From positions 62,001 to 126,000 of the forward strand of contig NZ_QZEY01000012.1 of the NCBI RefSeq assembly GCF_003594875.1: a DNA stretch of 64,000 nt, given 5' to 3'. Under the pieces are notes generated by a model. It had not been told where the DNA came from, did no database searches, and saw only the letters and a list, made by a program, of their open reading frames with translations. The stretch comes from Bailinhaonella thermotolerans. GTDB lineage: Bacteria > Actinomycetota > Actinomycetes > Streptosporangiales > Streptosporangiaceae. Below, in pieces: positions 35,072 through 44,600 of the stretch. Position numbers and translations under genes: made by a program. The stretch's first letter is position 1; each line of letters starts with the position of its first letter.

Positions 35072-35923
35072 CTACCTCCAGCCGAAGTCCTGGGTCCACC
35101 AGGGGCCGCCGGCGCCCTCCTGGACGCCCACGCCGATGGCCTTGAGCTTGCAGTTGAGGATGTTGGCGCGGTGGCCGGGGCTCTTGAGCCAGCCCTTCAT
35201 CACGGCCTGGGGGCCGCCGTAGCCGCGGGCGATGTTCTCGGCCCCCGGCTGGTCGTAGCCCTCGGCCCGGATGCGGTCCCAGGGGGAGCGGCCGTCCTTG
35301 GACGTGTGGCTGAAGTAGTCGTGCTCGGCCATGTCGGCCGAATGCGCCCTGGCGGCGCGGGCGAGGCGCTCGTCCACCCGCAGCGGCGCGCATCCGGCGT
35401 CCTCGCGGGCCTCGTTGGTCAGCCGTACGACGGCGTCCTCCAGCCCGCCGGACCTGGCGGAGGGGGGCTCGTCCCGCTCGGGCGGCGCCGGCTTGGGGGG
35501 CCTGGGCCGGCGCGTGGGCTCGGGCTCCGGCGGCTCCGGCGTCGGCCGCGCGGAGGGCGGCTTCGGCTTGGGCGGCGACGGGCGCCCGGACGGCGCGGGA
35601 CGGGAGGACGGCGGGCCGGAGCGCGGCGCGGGGGCGGCGGGCGGGCGCGACGCCGAGCCCGGGGAGCCGGCGCCTTCCGGGGAGAGGGTCGTGGCGGGGA
35701 CCCGGTCCTCGCTCTGCGCGGTGTACGGCGTGCCGGTCTGCTGCGGCGCCTGCCCCCGCGCCGAGCGCAGGGCCCCGGCGGTGCCGCCGCCGGGCTCGCC
35801 CACCAGCGCCATGACGCCCACGGCCGTAGCCCCCACGGCGACCGCCGCGCAGGCGGACACCACGATCCGCGTACTTCGGGACGTCCTCTCTCGTCTCGCG
35901 TGCCTACGGCCTCGTCGACGCAT
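35072..35923 (-). CDS. CAP/SCP-domain secreted or membrane-anchored protein
   Basis: 283 aa from ATG 35923 with ggag upstream. A very basic start (RRRGRRHARRERTSRSTR) and one hydrophobic segment (IVVSACAAVAVGATAVGVMALV) anchor or export it. A Pro/Ser/Arg-rich linker of about 110 residues follows. The C-terminal CAP domain has VVRLTNEARE, LARAARAHSADMAEHDYFSHTS, GAENIARGY and MKGWLKSPGHRANILN, with the His/Glu cavity residues of the family. YkwD-like CAP proteins are common in Gram-positive envelopes; function is unknown. Confidence 0.88.
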   Translation of the reverse strand: MRRRGRRHARRERTSRSTRIVVSACAAVAVGATAVGVMALVGEPGGGTAGALRSARGQAPQQTGTPYTAQSEDRVPATTLSPEGAGSPGSASRPPAAPAPRSGPPSSRPAPSGRPSPPKPKPPSARPTPEPPEPEPTRRPRPPKPAPPERDEPPSARSGGLEDAVVRLTNEAREDAGCAPLRVDERLARAARAHSADMAEHDYFSHTSKDGRSPWDRIRAEGYDQPGAENIARGYGGPQAVMKGWLKSPGHRANILNCKLKAIGVGVQEGAGGPWWTQDFGWR

Positions 35924-36118
35924 CGCCTTCTCCTCGGCGCATCGGGGGAAGCATCGGAGGATGCCTTGCAGCGGGAGACACACTAGCCCCAATAACGGCA
36001 TCAGCAAGCAGCAATCACAAAATGATCACATCAATCCCCGCATTAATGGACATCACCGGGCTAAGCGGACGCCACTTCCGCCACCGCCATAACGGATCAC
36101 ACTTCGGGCGCAAAACGA

Positions 36119-36147
36119 ATCCCGTACGGCCGGCGGCCGTACGGGAT
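36119..36147 (-). terminator. miaB terminator built from GTACGG palindromes
   Basis: atcccgtacggcc (36119-36131) pairs perfectly with its complement at 36135-36147. On the minus strand TCGTTTTG follows. It lies 72 bp past the miaB stop. The stem is made of two copies of the word that recurs across the window. Confidence 0.8.
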
Positions 36148-36219
36148 CAGTGGTGCCCGGTCGGGCGGTTGGAGACGGGACGCGCCGGGGCGAGGCGGGT
36201 CAGGAGGGGGCGAGGCGGG

Positions 36220-37716
36220 TCAGGAGTGGGAGCCGCACGCGGGCGCGGCCTCGGGCAGGGGGGCCGGGCGGCCGATCGAGGGCATCCCGAGGAGCACACC
36301 GGGGGCCGGCGCGGCGGCCTTGCCCTGGCGCGCCTCCCACGCGTCGCCCGCGCGCGTGCGGCGCACGGTCACCGCGCCGTCGGCGACCAGGTGGTGCGGG
36401 GCGGCGTAGGTGATCTGGACGGTGGCCATGTCGCCGGGGCGCGGCACCTCGTCGCCGTGGGAGAAGTGCACGAGGCGGTTGTCGGGCGCGCGGCCGGACA
36501 GCCGGCGCGTCGCGTCGTCCTTGCGGCCCTCGCCCTCGGCGACCAGCACCTCGACGGTGCGGCCGACCTGGGCGCGGTTCTCGGCCCAGGAGATCTCCTC
36601 CTGGAGCGCGACGAGGCGTTCGTAGCGCTCCTGCACGACCTCCTTGGGCACCTGGCCGTCCATCTCGGCGGCGGGGGTGCCGGGGCGCTTGGAGTACTGG
36701 AACGTGAAGGCGTTGGCGAACCGCGACTCCCGCACGACGTCCAGCGTCGCCTGGAAGTCCTCCTCGGTCTCGCCGGGGAAGCCCACGATGATGTCGGTGG
36801 AGATCGCGGCGTCGGGCATCGCCTCGCGCACGCGGGAGATGATGCCGAGGTACTTCTCGGCCCGGTAGGAGCGCCGCATCGCCTTGAGCACCCGGTCCGA
36901 GCCGGACTGCAGCGGCATGTGGAGCTGGTGCATGACGTTGGGCGTCTCGGCCATGGCCGCGATCACGTCGTCGGTGAAGTCGCGCGGGTGCGGCGAGGTG
37001 AAGCGCACCCGCTCCAGCCCCTCGACTCCCCCGCACGCGCGCAGCAGCTTGGAGAACGCCTGGCGGTCGCCGAACTCCACGCCGTAGGAGTTGACGTTCT
37101 GCCCGAGGAGGGTGACCTCCAGCACGCCCTCGGCGACCAGCGCCTCGACCTCGGCCAGCACCTCGCCGGGGCGGCGGTCCTTCTCCTTGCCGCGCAGCGA
37201 CGGCACGATGCAGAAGGTGCAGGTGTTGTTGCAGCCCACCGAGACCGACACCCAGGCGGCGTACGGCGACTCGCGGCGCGTCGGCAGCGTGGACGGGAAG
37301 ACGCTCAGCGACTCCTCGATCTCCACCTGCGCCTCGGCCTGGACGCGGGCGCGCTCCAGCAGCACCGGCAGCGAGCCGATGTTGTGGGTGCCGAACACCA
37401 CGTCCACCCAGGGGGCCCGCTTGACGATCTCGCCGCGGTCCTTCTGCGCCAGGCAGCCGCCCACGGCGATCTGCATGCCGGGGTTGGCGACCTTGGCCGG
37501 GCGCAGGTGCCCGAGGTTGCCGTAGAGGCGGTTGTCGGCGTTCTCACGCACGGCGCACGTGTTGAACACGACCACGTCGGGCGTCTGGTCGCCGTCCGCG
37601 CGGACGTATCCGGCGCCCTCCAGCAGACCGGAGAGCCGCTCGGAGTCGTGCACGTTCATCTGGCACCCGTAGGTACGGACTTCGTACGTGCGGGCGCGCT
37701 CCGGGGTCACAGTCAT
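36220..37716 (-). CDS. miaB: tRNA-2-methylthio-N6-dimethylallyladenosine synthase
   Basis: Radical-SAM methylthiotransferase acting on i6A37 made by MiaA. 498 aa. The N-terminal UPF0004 domain has [23 protein letters not shown] and GGCLAQKD, giving the cysteines of the auxiliary cluster. The radical-SAM motif is CNNTCTFC, then the TRAM domain around [17 protein letters not shown]. The start ATG begins [16 protein letters not shown]. It is transcribed separately from miaA, with the CAP gene between. Confidence 0.97.
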   Translation of the reverse strand: MTVTPERARTYEVRTYGCQMNVHDSERLSGLLEGAGYVRADGDQTPDVVVFNTCAVRENADNRLYGNLGHLRPAKVANPGMQIAVGGCLAQKDRGEIVKRAPWVDVVFGTHNIGSLPVLLERARVQAEAQVEIEESLSVFPSTLPTRRESPYAAWVSVSVGCNNTCTFCIVPSLRGKEKDRRPGEVLAEVEALVAEGVLEVTLLGQNVNSYGVEFGDRQAFSKLLRACGGVEGLERVRFTSPHPRDFTDDVIAAMAETPNVMHQLHMPLQSGSDRVLKAMRRSYRAEKYLGIISRVREAMPDAAISTDIIVGFPGETEEDFQATLDVVRESRFANAFTFQYSKRPGTPAAEMDGQVPKEVVQERYERLVALQEEISWAENRAQVGRTVEVLVAEGEGRKDDATRRLSGRAPDNRLVHFSHGDEVPRPGDMATVQITYAAPHHLVADGAVTVRRTRAGDAWEARQGKAAAPAPGVLLGMPSIGRPAPLPEAAPACGSHS

Positions 37717-38046
37717 CTCGCCGTCAAGCGTACGCGTTCCGGGGGCGCGGGCCGTACGCCGCGGGCGTGAGCCGTACGCCCGGCGGGCGATGCCGTACCG
37801 GCCGAAGCCGCCACTCCGCCGTACTCAAGGGGGAAAGCGGATCAAAGCAGAACATGGACCACGATCCGAACACGAGACGGTAAGAGGCACGCCAAGTCCG
37901 CGAAGATCAGTGGCAAAGATACCGGGCGGCCCGGAAAGGCTCGGATAACTTCTCGATAAGAGGAGGTAGTGGAGCGACACGCCGTGATCCGATCGGTACC
38001 CGGCGGTGAGCTGACTTTTGTCTTTGGTCCCCTACGCTTTGCCACC
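37717..38046. other. 330-bp divergent promoter region (miaB / gluABCD)
   Basis: The gap contains several half-palindromes of the GCCGTACG type around 37749-37803 and more AT-rich DNA from 37830 to 38045, where the gluA promoter should lie. No gene is supported. Confidence 0.5.
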
Positions 38047-38826
38047 ATGGCGGAGACCGGCAATCCTGGCAACGGGGCCACATCTGAAGCTGGCCCTCTT
38101 GTCGTACTCGAAGGCGTGCAGAAGCACTTCGGCTCACTGCACGTGCTGAGGGACATCAACCTCAACATCGACCGCGGCGAGGTCGTGGTCGTCATCGGCC
38201 CATCGGGCGGTGGCAAGTCCACCCTGTGCCGCGCGATCAACCGGCTGGAGACGATCGACGAAGGCCGCATCCTCTTCGACGGGCGCCCCCTGCCCGAGGA
38301 GGGGCGCGCGCTGGCCAGGCTCCGTTCCGACGTGGGCATGGTCTTCCAGTCGTTCAACCTGTTCGCGCACAAGACGATCATGGAGAACGTCACCCTGGGC
38401 CCGATCAAGGTCCGCGGGGTCGCGCGTGAGGACGCCGAGAAGCGGGCGCTGGAACTCCTCGACCGGGTCGGCATCGCCTCCCAGGCGCAGAAGTACCCCG
38501 CGCAGCTCTCGGGCGGCCAGCAGCAGCGGGCCGCGATCGCCCGCGCGCTGGCGATGAATCCCAAGATGATCCTCTTTGACGAGCCGACCTCCGCCCTGGA
38601 CCCTGAGATGGTGCAGGAAGTGCTCGATGTCATGATCGAGCTCGCGCAGGAGGGCATGACGATGATGGTCGTCACCCACGAGATGGGATTCGCCCGGCGC
38701 GCCGCCAACCGGGTGGTGTTCATGGCCGACGGTCAGATCGTCGAGGAGAACACCCCCGATGAGTTCTTCACGAACGCCCGGACGGACCGGGCCAAGGACT
38801 TCCTGTCCAAGATCCTCACCCACTGA
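38047..38826 (+). CDS. gluA: Glutamate-type amino-acid ABC transporter, ATPase
   Basis: ATP-binding subunit driving uptake of glutamate or a similar polar amino acid. About 259 aa. Walker [11 protein letters not shown]-loop [12 protein letters not shown], signature LSGGQQQR, Walker B ILFDEP and the [10 protein letters not shown]-loop are typical of the PAAT family. The ATG at 38047 begins MAETGNPG; the frame is open to 37969 but lacks conservation there. First gene of gluABCD, the order seen in many actinobacteria. Confidence 0.95.
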   Translation: MAETGNPGNGATSEAGPLVVLEGVQKHFGSLHVLRDINLNIDRGEVVVVIGPSGGGKSTLCRAINRLETIDEGRILFDGRPLPEEGRALARLRSDVGMVFQSFNLFAHKTIMENVTLGPIKVRGVAREDAEKRALELLDRVGIASQAQKYPAQLSGGQQQRAAIARALAMNPKMILFDEPTSALDPEMVQEVLDVMIELAQEGMTMMVVTHEMGFARRAANRVVFMADGQIVEENTPDEFFTNARTDRAKDFLSKILTH

Positions 38827-38869
38827 TCGCTGGGACCCCCCGGGGACTGCCTAGGAAGAGGTAGAAGGA

Positions 38870-39736
38870 ATGCGAGTACGTCGAATCGGCGCGGCGCTGG
38901 CCGCGGCCGCCGCCCTCACCATGGGGCTGGCGGCTTGTGGCCAGGGCGGCGGCGCCGGGAGCGGCGGCGGTGCCGCCAAGGGCATCGTCGACAAGGCCAA
39001 GGAGAGCAAGAAGCTGGTCATCGGCATCAAGATCGACCAGCCCGGCCTGGGCCTGCGCAAGCCGGACGGCTCCTTCGCCGGCTTCGACGTCGACGTCGCC
39101 AAGTACGTCGCCAAGGAGCTGGGCGTCCCCGAGAGCGGCGTCGAGTTCAAGGAGGCCCAGTCGGCCAACCGTGAGGCCTTCATCAAGCAGGGCCAGGTGG
39201 ACATGGTCGTCGCCACCTACTCCATCACCGACAAGCGGAAGAAGGAGGTGTCCTTCGCCGGGCCGTACTTCATCACCGGTCAGGACATCCTCGTCCGCGC
39301 CGACGACAACTCCATCACCGACGTCGAGTCGCTGAAGAACAAGAAGGTCTGCGGCTCGCAGGGCTCCGCCTCCCCGCAGCGCCTGGCCGAGAAGTTCGGC
39401 GCCTCCTGGGCGTCCAAGAACCTCAAGCAGGTCCAGGGATACGGCGGCTGCGTGCCGCTGCTGGAGAACAAGACGGTGGACGCGATCTCGACCGACGCCT
39501 CCATCCTCGCCGGCTACGGCACCCAGTTCCCCGGCAAGTTCAAGCTGGTCGGCAAGCCGTTCTCCGAGGAGAAGTACGGCATCGGCATCAAGCTCGAGGA
39601 CAAGGCCGGTCGCGACGCGATCAACAAGGCCATCGAGAAGATGTTCCAGGACGGTAGCTGGAAGAAGGCCATCGAGGCCAACTTCGGCGAGTTCGCGAAG
39701 AACTTCCCGAACCCGCCGACGGTTGAGAAGTACTGA
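38870..39736 (+). CDS. gluB: Glutamate-type ABC transporter, substrate-binding lipoprotein
   Basis: 288 aa. Signal peptide with lipobox LAAC (C23), then a class-3 periplasmic-type binding fold: LVIGIKIDQPGLGLRKPDGSFAGFDVDVAKYVA, FIKQGQVDMVVATYSITDKR and KSGIGIK-like KYGIGIKLED. Gaagaggtagaagga precedes the ATG. It delivers the amino acid to GluC/GluD. Confidence 0.95.
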   Translation: MRVRRIGAALAAAAALTMGLAACGQGGGAGSGGGAAKGIVDKAKESKKLVIGIKIDQPGLGLRKPDGSFAGFDVDVAKYVAKELGVPESGVEFKEAQSANREAFIKQGQVDMVVATYSITDKRKKEVSFAGPYFITGQDILVRADDNSITDVESLKNKKVCGSQGSASPQRLAEKFGASWASKNLKQVQGYGGCVPLLENKTVDAISTDASILAGYGTQFPGKFKLVGKPFSEEKYGIGIKLEDKAGRDAINKAIEKMFQDGSWKKAIEANFGEFAKNFPNPPTVEKY

Positions 39737-39745
39737 TCGTCCGGT

Positions 39746-39772
39746 GAGGGCGGGCCGCTCCGGCCCGCCCTC
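39746..39772 (+). terminator. Intra-operon hairpin after gluB
   Basis: A 12-bp perfect stem (39746-39757 with 39761-39772) has a 3-nt loop. Between gluB and gluC such a hairpin would stabilise or partly terminate the message, raising binding protein over permease. Confidence 0.7.
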
Positions 39773-39796
39773 CTCCGTGTTCTTCCTGGAGGTCAC

Positions 39797-40465
39797 ATGG
39801 ACGCTGTGATCGAGAACCTTCCGGCGATCCTGGACGCGTTCTGGCTCACCATCAAGCTCACCGCGATCAGCGCGGTCATCTCCCTGATCCTGGGTATCGT
39901 GCTCGTCGCCATGCGGGTGAGTCCCCTCCCCGTCCTGCGCGCCGTGGGCACCGCCTACGTGAACGGCGTCCGGAACAGCCCGCTGACGCTCATCATGCTC
40001 TTCTCCGGGCTGGGGCTCGGCACCGTCATGAGCCTGAAGTTCTCCGACGACCTGTCGGTCCAGGACTTCTGGCTGGCGATCATCGCGCTGTCGCTCTACC
40101 ACGCGTCGTTCGTCTGCGAGGCGCTCCGCTCGGGCATCAACACCGTGCCGATGGGCCAGGCCGAGGCCGCGCGGGCGATCGGCCTGACGTTCATGCAGAA
40201 CCTGCGGCTGATCATCCTCCCGCAGGCGCTGCGCGCGGTCATCGCGCCGCTGGGCAGCATCCTGATCGCGCTGACCAAGAACACGACGGTCGCCGCGGCG
40301 ATCGGCGTCGGTGAGACGGCGCTGCTCATGAAGAACCTCTTCGAGCTCGAAGGCGACTCGGTGATCCCGATCTTCATCGGCTTCGCGATCGGCTTCCTGA
40401 TCCTGACCCTGCCGACCGGCCTGTTCTTCGGCTGGCTGGCCAAGCGACTGGCGGTGGTCCGATGA
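39797..40465 (+). CDS. gluC: Glutamate-type ABC transporter permease GluC
   Basis: 222 aa, about five membrane helices. PAAT permease signature SLYHASFVCEALRSGINTVPMGQAEAARAIGLTF, with the EAA loop contacting GluA. Ggagg precedes the ATG. Its stop overlaps gluD by 4 nt. Confidence 0.94.
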   Translation: MDAVIENLPAILDAFWLTIKLTAISAVISLILGIVLVAMRVSPLPVLRAVGTAYVNGVRNSPLTLIMLFSGLGLGTVMSLKFSDDLSVQDFWLAIIALSLYHASFVCEALRSGINTVPMGQAEAARAIGLTFMQNLRLIILPQALRAVIAPLGSILIALTKNTTVAAAIGVGETALLMKNLFELEGDSVIPIFIGFAIGFLILTLPTGLFFGWLAKRLAVVR

Positions 40466-41403
40466 GCGCGGTGTCCACGGCGCAGCGGCGCAAGAGCGCC
40501 CCCGCCCGGCAGGCGTCGGTCCTGTACGACGCCCCCGGGCCGATCGCGCGGCGGCGCAACGTCGTCCTCACGGTCGTCTTCTCGCTGATCCTGCTCGGCG
40601 TGGCCTACTTCGTCGTGGTCAACATGGGCGAGAAGGGGCAGCTCGCTCCGGAGAAGTGGAAGCCGTTCACCGACCCGAGCACGTGGACCACGTTCATCCT
40701 CCCGGGCATGGTCAACACGCTCAGCGCGGCCGGGGTCGCCGCCGTCCTCGCGCTCGTCTTCGGCGCGGTCTTCGGCATCGCCCGGCTGTCCGACCACGCG
40801 TGGATCCGCCTGCCCGCCGGCGCGGTCGTGGAGTTCTTCCGCGCCGTCCCGCTGCTGCACCTGATGTTCTTCGCGCAGTACGGCGCCTCCGCCGTGCTCG
40901 GCATCACGGTGCTGTCGTTCCAGGCGGTCGTGTTCGGCCTGGTGCTCTACAACGGATCGGTGCTCGCGGAGATCGTCCGCGCCGGCATCCGCTCGGTCCC
41001 GCGCGGCCAGAGCGAGGCGGCGTTCGGCATCGGCCTGCGCAAGAGCCAGGTCATGCGCATGATCCTGCTGCCGCAGGCGGTCACCGCGATGATGCCGGCG
41101 ATCGTGAGCCAGCTCGTGGTCCTGCTCAAGGACACCGCGCTCGGCACGATCATCGCCTACCCCGAGCTGGTCACCAGCGGGGTGCGCGAGCTCGACGCCA
41201 ACTTCGGCAACCTGATCCCGGCCGCGATCGTCGTCGCCATCCTCTTCATCATCATCAACATGGCGCTGAGCTACCTGGCGACCTGGTTCGAGAAGCGCAG
41301 CCGCCGCAGCCGCAAGTCCTCGGCGGCCACCCTCGGCCCGGCCCTCGCGCCCCCGGCTCCGGGCATGCAGGAGCAGCAGATGACGGATCGCACCGAGAAG
41401 TAG
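40462..41403 (+). CDS. gluD: Glutamate-type ABC transporter permease GluD
   Basis: 313 aa. Basic N-terminus, then helices with the EAA-type loop SVLAEIVRAGIRSVPRGQSEAAFGIGLRKSQ. It starts inside the gluC stop (atga). A Ser/Arg-rich cytosolic C-terminal tail of about 40 residues follows the last helix, longer than in GluC. Confidence 0.94.
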   Translation: MSAVSTAQRRKSAPARQASVLYDAPGPIARRRNVVLTVVFSLILLGVAYFVVVNMGEKGQLAPEKWKPFTDPSTWTTFILPGMVNTLSAAGVAAVLALVFGAVFGIARLSDHAWIRLPAGAVVEFFRAVPLLHLMFFAQYGASAVLGITVLSFQAVVFGLVLYNGSVLAEIVRAGIRSVPRGQSEAAFGIGLRKSQVMRMILLPQAVTAMMPAIVSQLVVLLKDTALGTIIAYPELVTSGVRELDANFGNLIPAAIVVAILFIIINMALSYLATWFEKRSRRSRKSSAATLGPALAPPAPGMQEQQMTDRTEK

Positions 41404-41433
41404 CGGTCCCCGGCCCCTCGGGCCCCCTTGAGC

Positions 41434-41475
41434 AGAGCCGCTCTGAGGCCGCGCGAAGCCCTCAGGGCGGCTCTT
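41434..41475 (+). terminator. Terminator of gluABCD
   Basis: agagccgctctgagg (41434-41448) pairs with 41460-41474, one G-T wobble, 11-nt loop, followed by a short T pair. It begins 30 bp after the gluD stop. Confidence 0.85.
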
Positions 41476-41525
41476 CCATGTCCGCCCCGCCCCTTCCTTC
41501 CCGCCCCCGCCCCCGCCCGCCCCGC

Positions 41526-41656
41526 GCCGTACGGCGGGCGCTGACCTCCCGCCGCACCCGCCCCGTACGGCAGGTGCGCGGCCGGGCGCGCGCGCCGTAC
41601 GGCATGGCGGCGCGGGCCCGCCGTACGGCAGCGGGGGCGTACGGCGAGGTGGTACG
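41526..41656. repeat. Cluster of GTACGGC palindromes
   Basis: Exact GCCGTACGGC at 41526-41535, 41594-41603 and 41620-41629, with CCCGTACGGC near 41563 and two more GTACGGC words up to 41656. It fills the gap between convergent gluD and lhr. Confidence 0.88.
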
Positions 41657-41666
41657 GCAGAGGGGG

Positions 41667-44600
41667 TCAGGCGCGGAGGCGGAGGCCCTTGGGAGTGGGG
41701 TGGAAGCCGGCGGCCTCCAGGGCGTGGGCCAGGGGGGAGCCCGTGATGGGGGCCCCGTCGGCGCGTTCGACCGTGAGCTTGCCGAGGGCGCCCTCGCGGA
41801 CGGCCAGGGCCAGGGCGTCCACCGCCGGCTGGAGGTGGCGGTCGGTGAAGGACAGGAGGGTCTTGCCGCCGCGTTCGACGTAGAGGACCAGGGCGCCGTC
41901 CACCAGGACCACCAGGGCGCCCGCCTTCCTCCCGGGCTTGTGGGTCGCGTCTCCCCCGCGGTCGGGCCACGGGAGGGCCGCGCCGTAGGGGTTGGCGGGG
42001 TCGGCCGCCGCCAGGACCACGGCCCTGGGGGACGTCTCGGGGCGGCGGGCGGACCACGGGGCGTCGTCCGGGGAGTCGGTCCTGCGCTCGCGCAACGTGG
42101 TGGCGGTGGCGCGGAGCCGGTCCACCGCTCCGGCCAGGGCGAACTGAGCGCCCCCCAGGCTCTCGACGAAGTAGCCGCGGCGGCAGCGGCCCGTCTCCTC
42201 GTAGGCGCGCAGGACCGGGTAGACCGCCGAGAAGCCGCCGGCGACCCGCTCGGCGGCGACCGCGCCCCTGGTGAGGACGCCGTGGCGGTCGAGCAGGACC
42301 TCGGTCTGGGCCTGGGCGCGGCGCGCGGGCTCGCCCTCGGCGGAGGGGAGCAGCCACCAGCGGCCGGCCACGGTGGGCGGGCCGCTGCGGGACGGGAGCA
42401 CCGCGCGGCGGCGGCGCGTGGTGGGCGCGCGGTGGGCGGTGCGGCCCGCGCCGAGCAGGGCGCGCAGCGGGGCGAGCGTGTCGCCGGAGATCCGGCCCGC
42501 CCACACCAGGTCCCACACGGCGGCGATGAGGGCCGGGTCGTCGAGGGAGCCGAGGCGTTCGGACAGGCCCCGGAAGAACAGCGCCCCTCCCCCGGCCAGC
42601 GCGTCGAGCACCTGATCGTGCAGCGGCGTCATCGTGATGCCGGCGGGTTCGGGGATCAGCAGCGGGGCGGTGTCGGCGAAGTAGAGCGCCACCCACCCGT
42701 CGTTGCCGGGCAGCGCGCCCTGCCCCGCCCAGATCACGTCGCCCGAGGCCGTCAGCTCGTCCAGCAGCTCCGGCGCGTAGCCCGGCACCCGCGCGGGGAG
42801 CACCAGCGTCTCCAGCGCCGAGGCGGGGACCGCCGCGCCCTGGAGCTGCTCGACCGCCGCCACCAGCGCGTCCATGGCCGCCGCCCGCGACCCGGCCCGG
42901 CCGCCCCAGGCGCCGGCCGGGCCACGCCCCGCGTCGTGGCCGGAGGCCCCGGCGAGCTCCCGCGGTGGGCCGCCCGGCTCGCCGCCGGTGGCCCAGGGGT
43001 CGGCGGGGGCGGCGCCGCGGAGGCGCTGCGCGGTGCCGGGGAGCGGGCCGTAGGGGTCGGGGCTCGGCGGGCTCGCGTGGCCGGCGATGCCGTGCCAGGC
43101 GGGGGTGAACGCCGCCAGGGCCTCGACGGGGACCGCCTCGACCTCGCGGCGGAGCCGGGCCAGGGAACGGCGGCGGAGCATGCGCAGGACCTCGGCGTCG
43201 CACCACTCCTCGCCCCGGCCGCCCGGCCGGAACTCCCCCGCCACGACCCGCCCCGCCCCGGCCAGCCGGCGCAGGGTGTCGGTGACCACGGCGACGCCCA
43301 GGCCCAGGCGGGCGGCGGCGGCGCTCGCGGCGAACGGGCCGTGGGTGCGGGCGTGCCGGGACAGCAGATCGCCCAGCGGGTCGGCCACGGGCTCCATGAA
43401 GACGCCGGGGACGCCGACCGGCAGGGGGGTGCCCAGGGCGTCGCGGAGGCGCGCGGCGTCCTCGATCGCCGCCCACTGCTCCTCGCCCGCCACCCGGACC
43501 CGGATCGCCCGGCGGGCCTCCTCCAGCGACGCCAGCCACCGGGGCCGCGCCCCCCGCTCGACCAGGGCCGACGTGGGCAGGGGGCCGTGGGAGCGCAGCA
43601 GGTCGGCCAGGTCCTCCTCGTCGCGCGGCGGCCGGTCGAAGCGGCCCAGCTCCATCTCGGCGGTGACGACCACGTCGGGGTCGAGCAGCTCGCGCAGGTC
43701 GGCCTGGCCCAGCAGCTCGGCCAGCAGGGACGTGTCGAGCGCGAGCGCCTGCGCCCGGCGCTCGGCCAGCGGGGCGTCGCCTTCGTACATGAACGCGCCG
43801 ACGTAGTCGAAGAGCAGCGACGCCGCGAACGGCGAGGCCGCCGCGGTCTCCACCTCGACCAGCCGCACCTCGCGCGCGGCCAGGTCGCGCATGAGCCGCA
43901 CCAGCTCCGGCACGTCGAAGACGTCCTGGAGGCATTCGCGCATCGTCTCCAGGACCACCGGGAACGACGGGTAGTCCCCGGCCACCGACAGCAGGTGGGC
44001 GGCGCGCTGCCGCTGCTGCCAGAGCGGGGTGCGCCGCCCGGGCGAGCGGCGGGGAAGCAGCAGCGCCCGTCCGGCGCACTCCCGGAACCGGGCCGCGAAC
44101 AGCGCCGACCCGCCCAGTTCCTCGGTCACGATCCGCTCGATCTCGTCGGGGTCGAACAGGGCGATCCCGGACGGCGGCGCGGCCTCCCCGCCCTCGGCGT
44201 AGGTGTCGGGGACGCGCAGCACGATGCCGTCGTCGGAGTGGATCGCCTGCACGTCGAACCCGTGCCGCTCCCGCAGCCTGCGCGCGATCGCCAGCGCCCA
44301 CGGCGCGTGCACGCGCGCGCCGTACGGCGAGTGCACCACGACCCGCCAGTCGCCCAGCTCGTCGCGGAACCGCTCGACCAGGAGGGTGCGGTCGTCCGGC
44401 ACGTGCCCGGTGGCCTCGCGCTGCTCGGCGAGGTAGGACACGAGGTTGGCGGCGGCGTGGTCGTCCAGGCCCGCGCGGCGCACCCGGGCGACGGCCTCGG
44501 CCGGGTCGAGCGCGGCCAGCTCGCGCAGGAAGGCCCCGAGGGCGCGGCCCAGCTCGGCCGGGCGGCCCGCCGTGTCGCCGTGCCAGAACGGCAGCTTGCC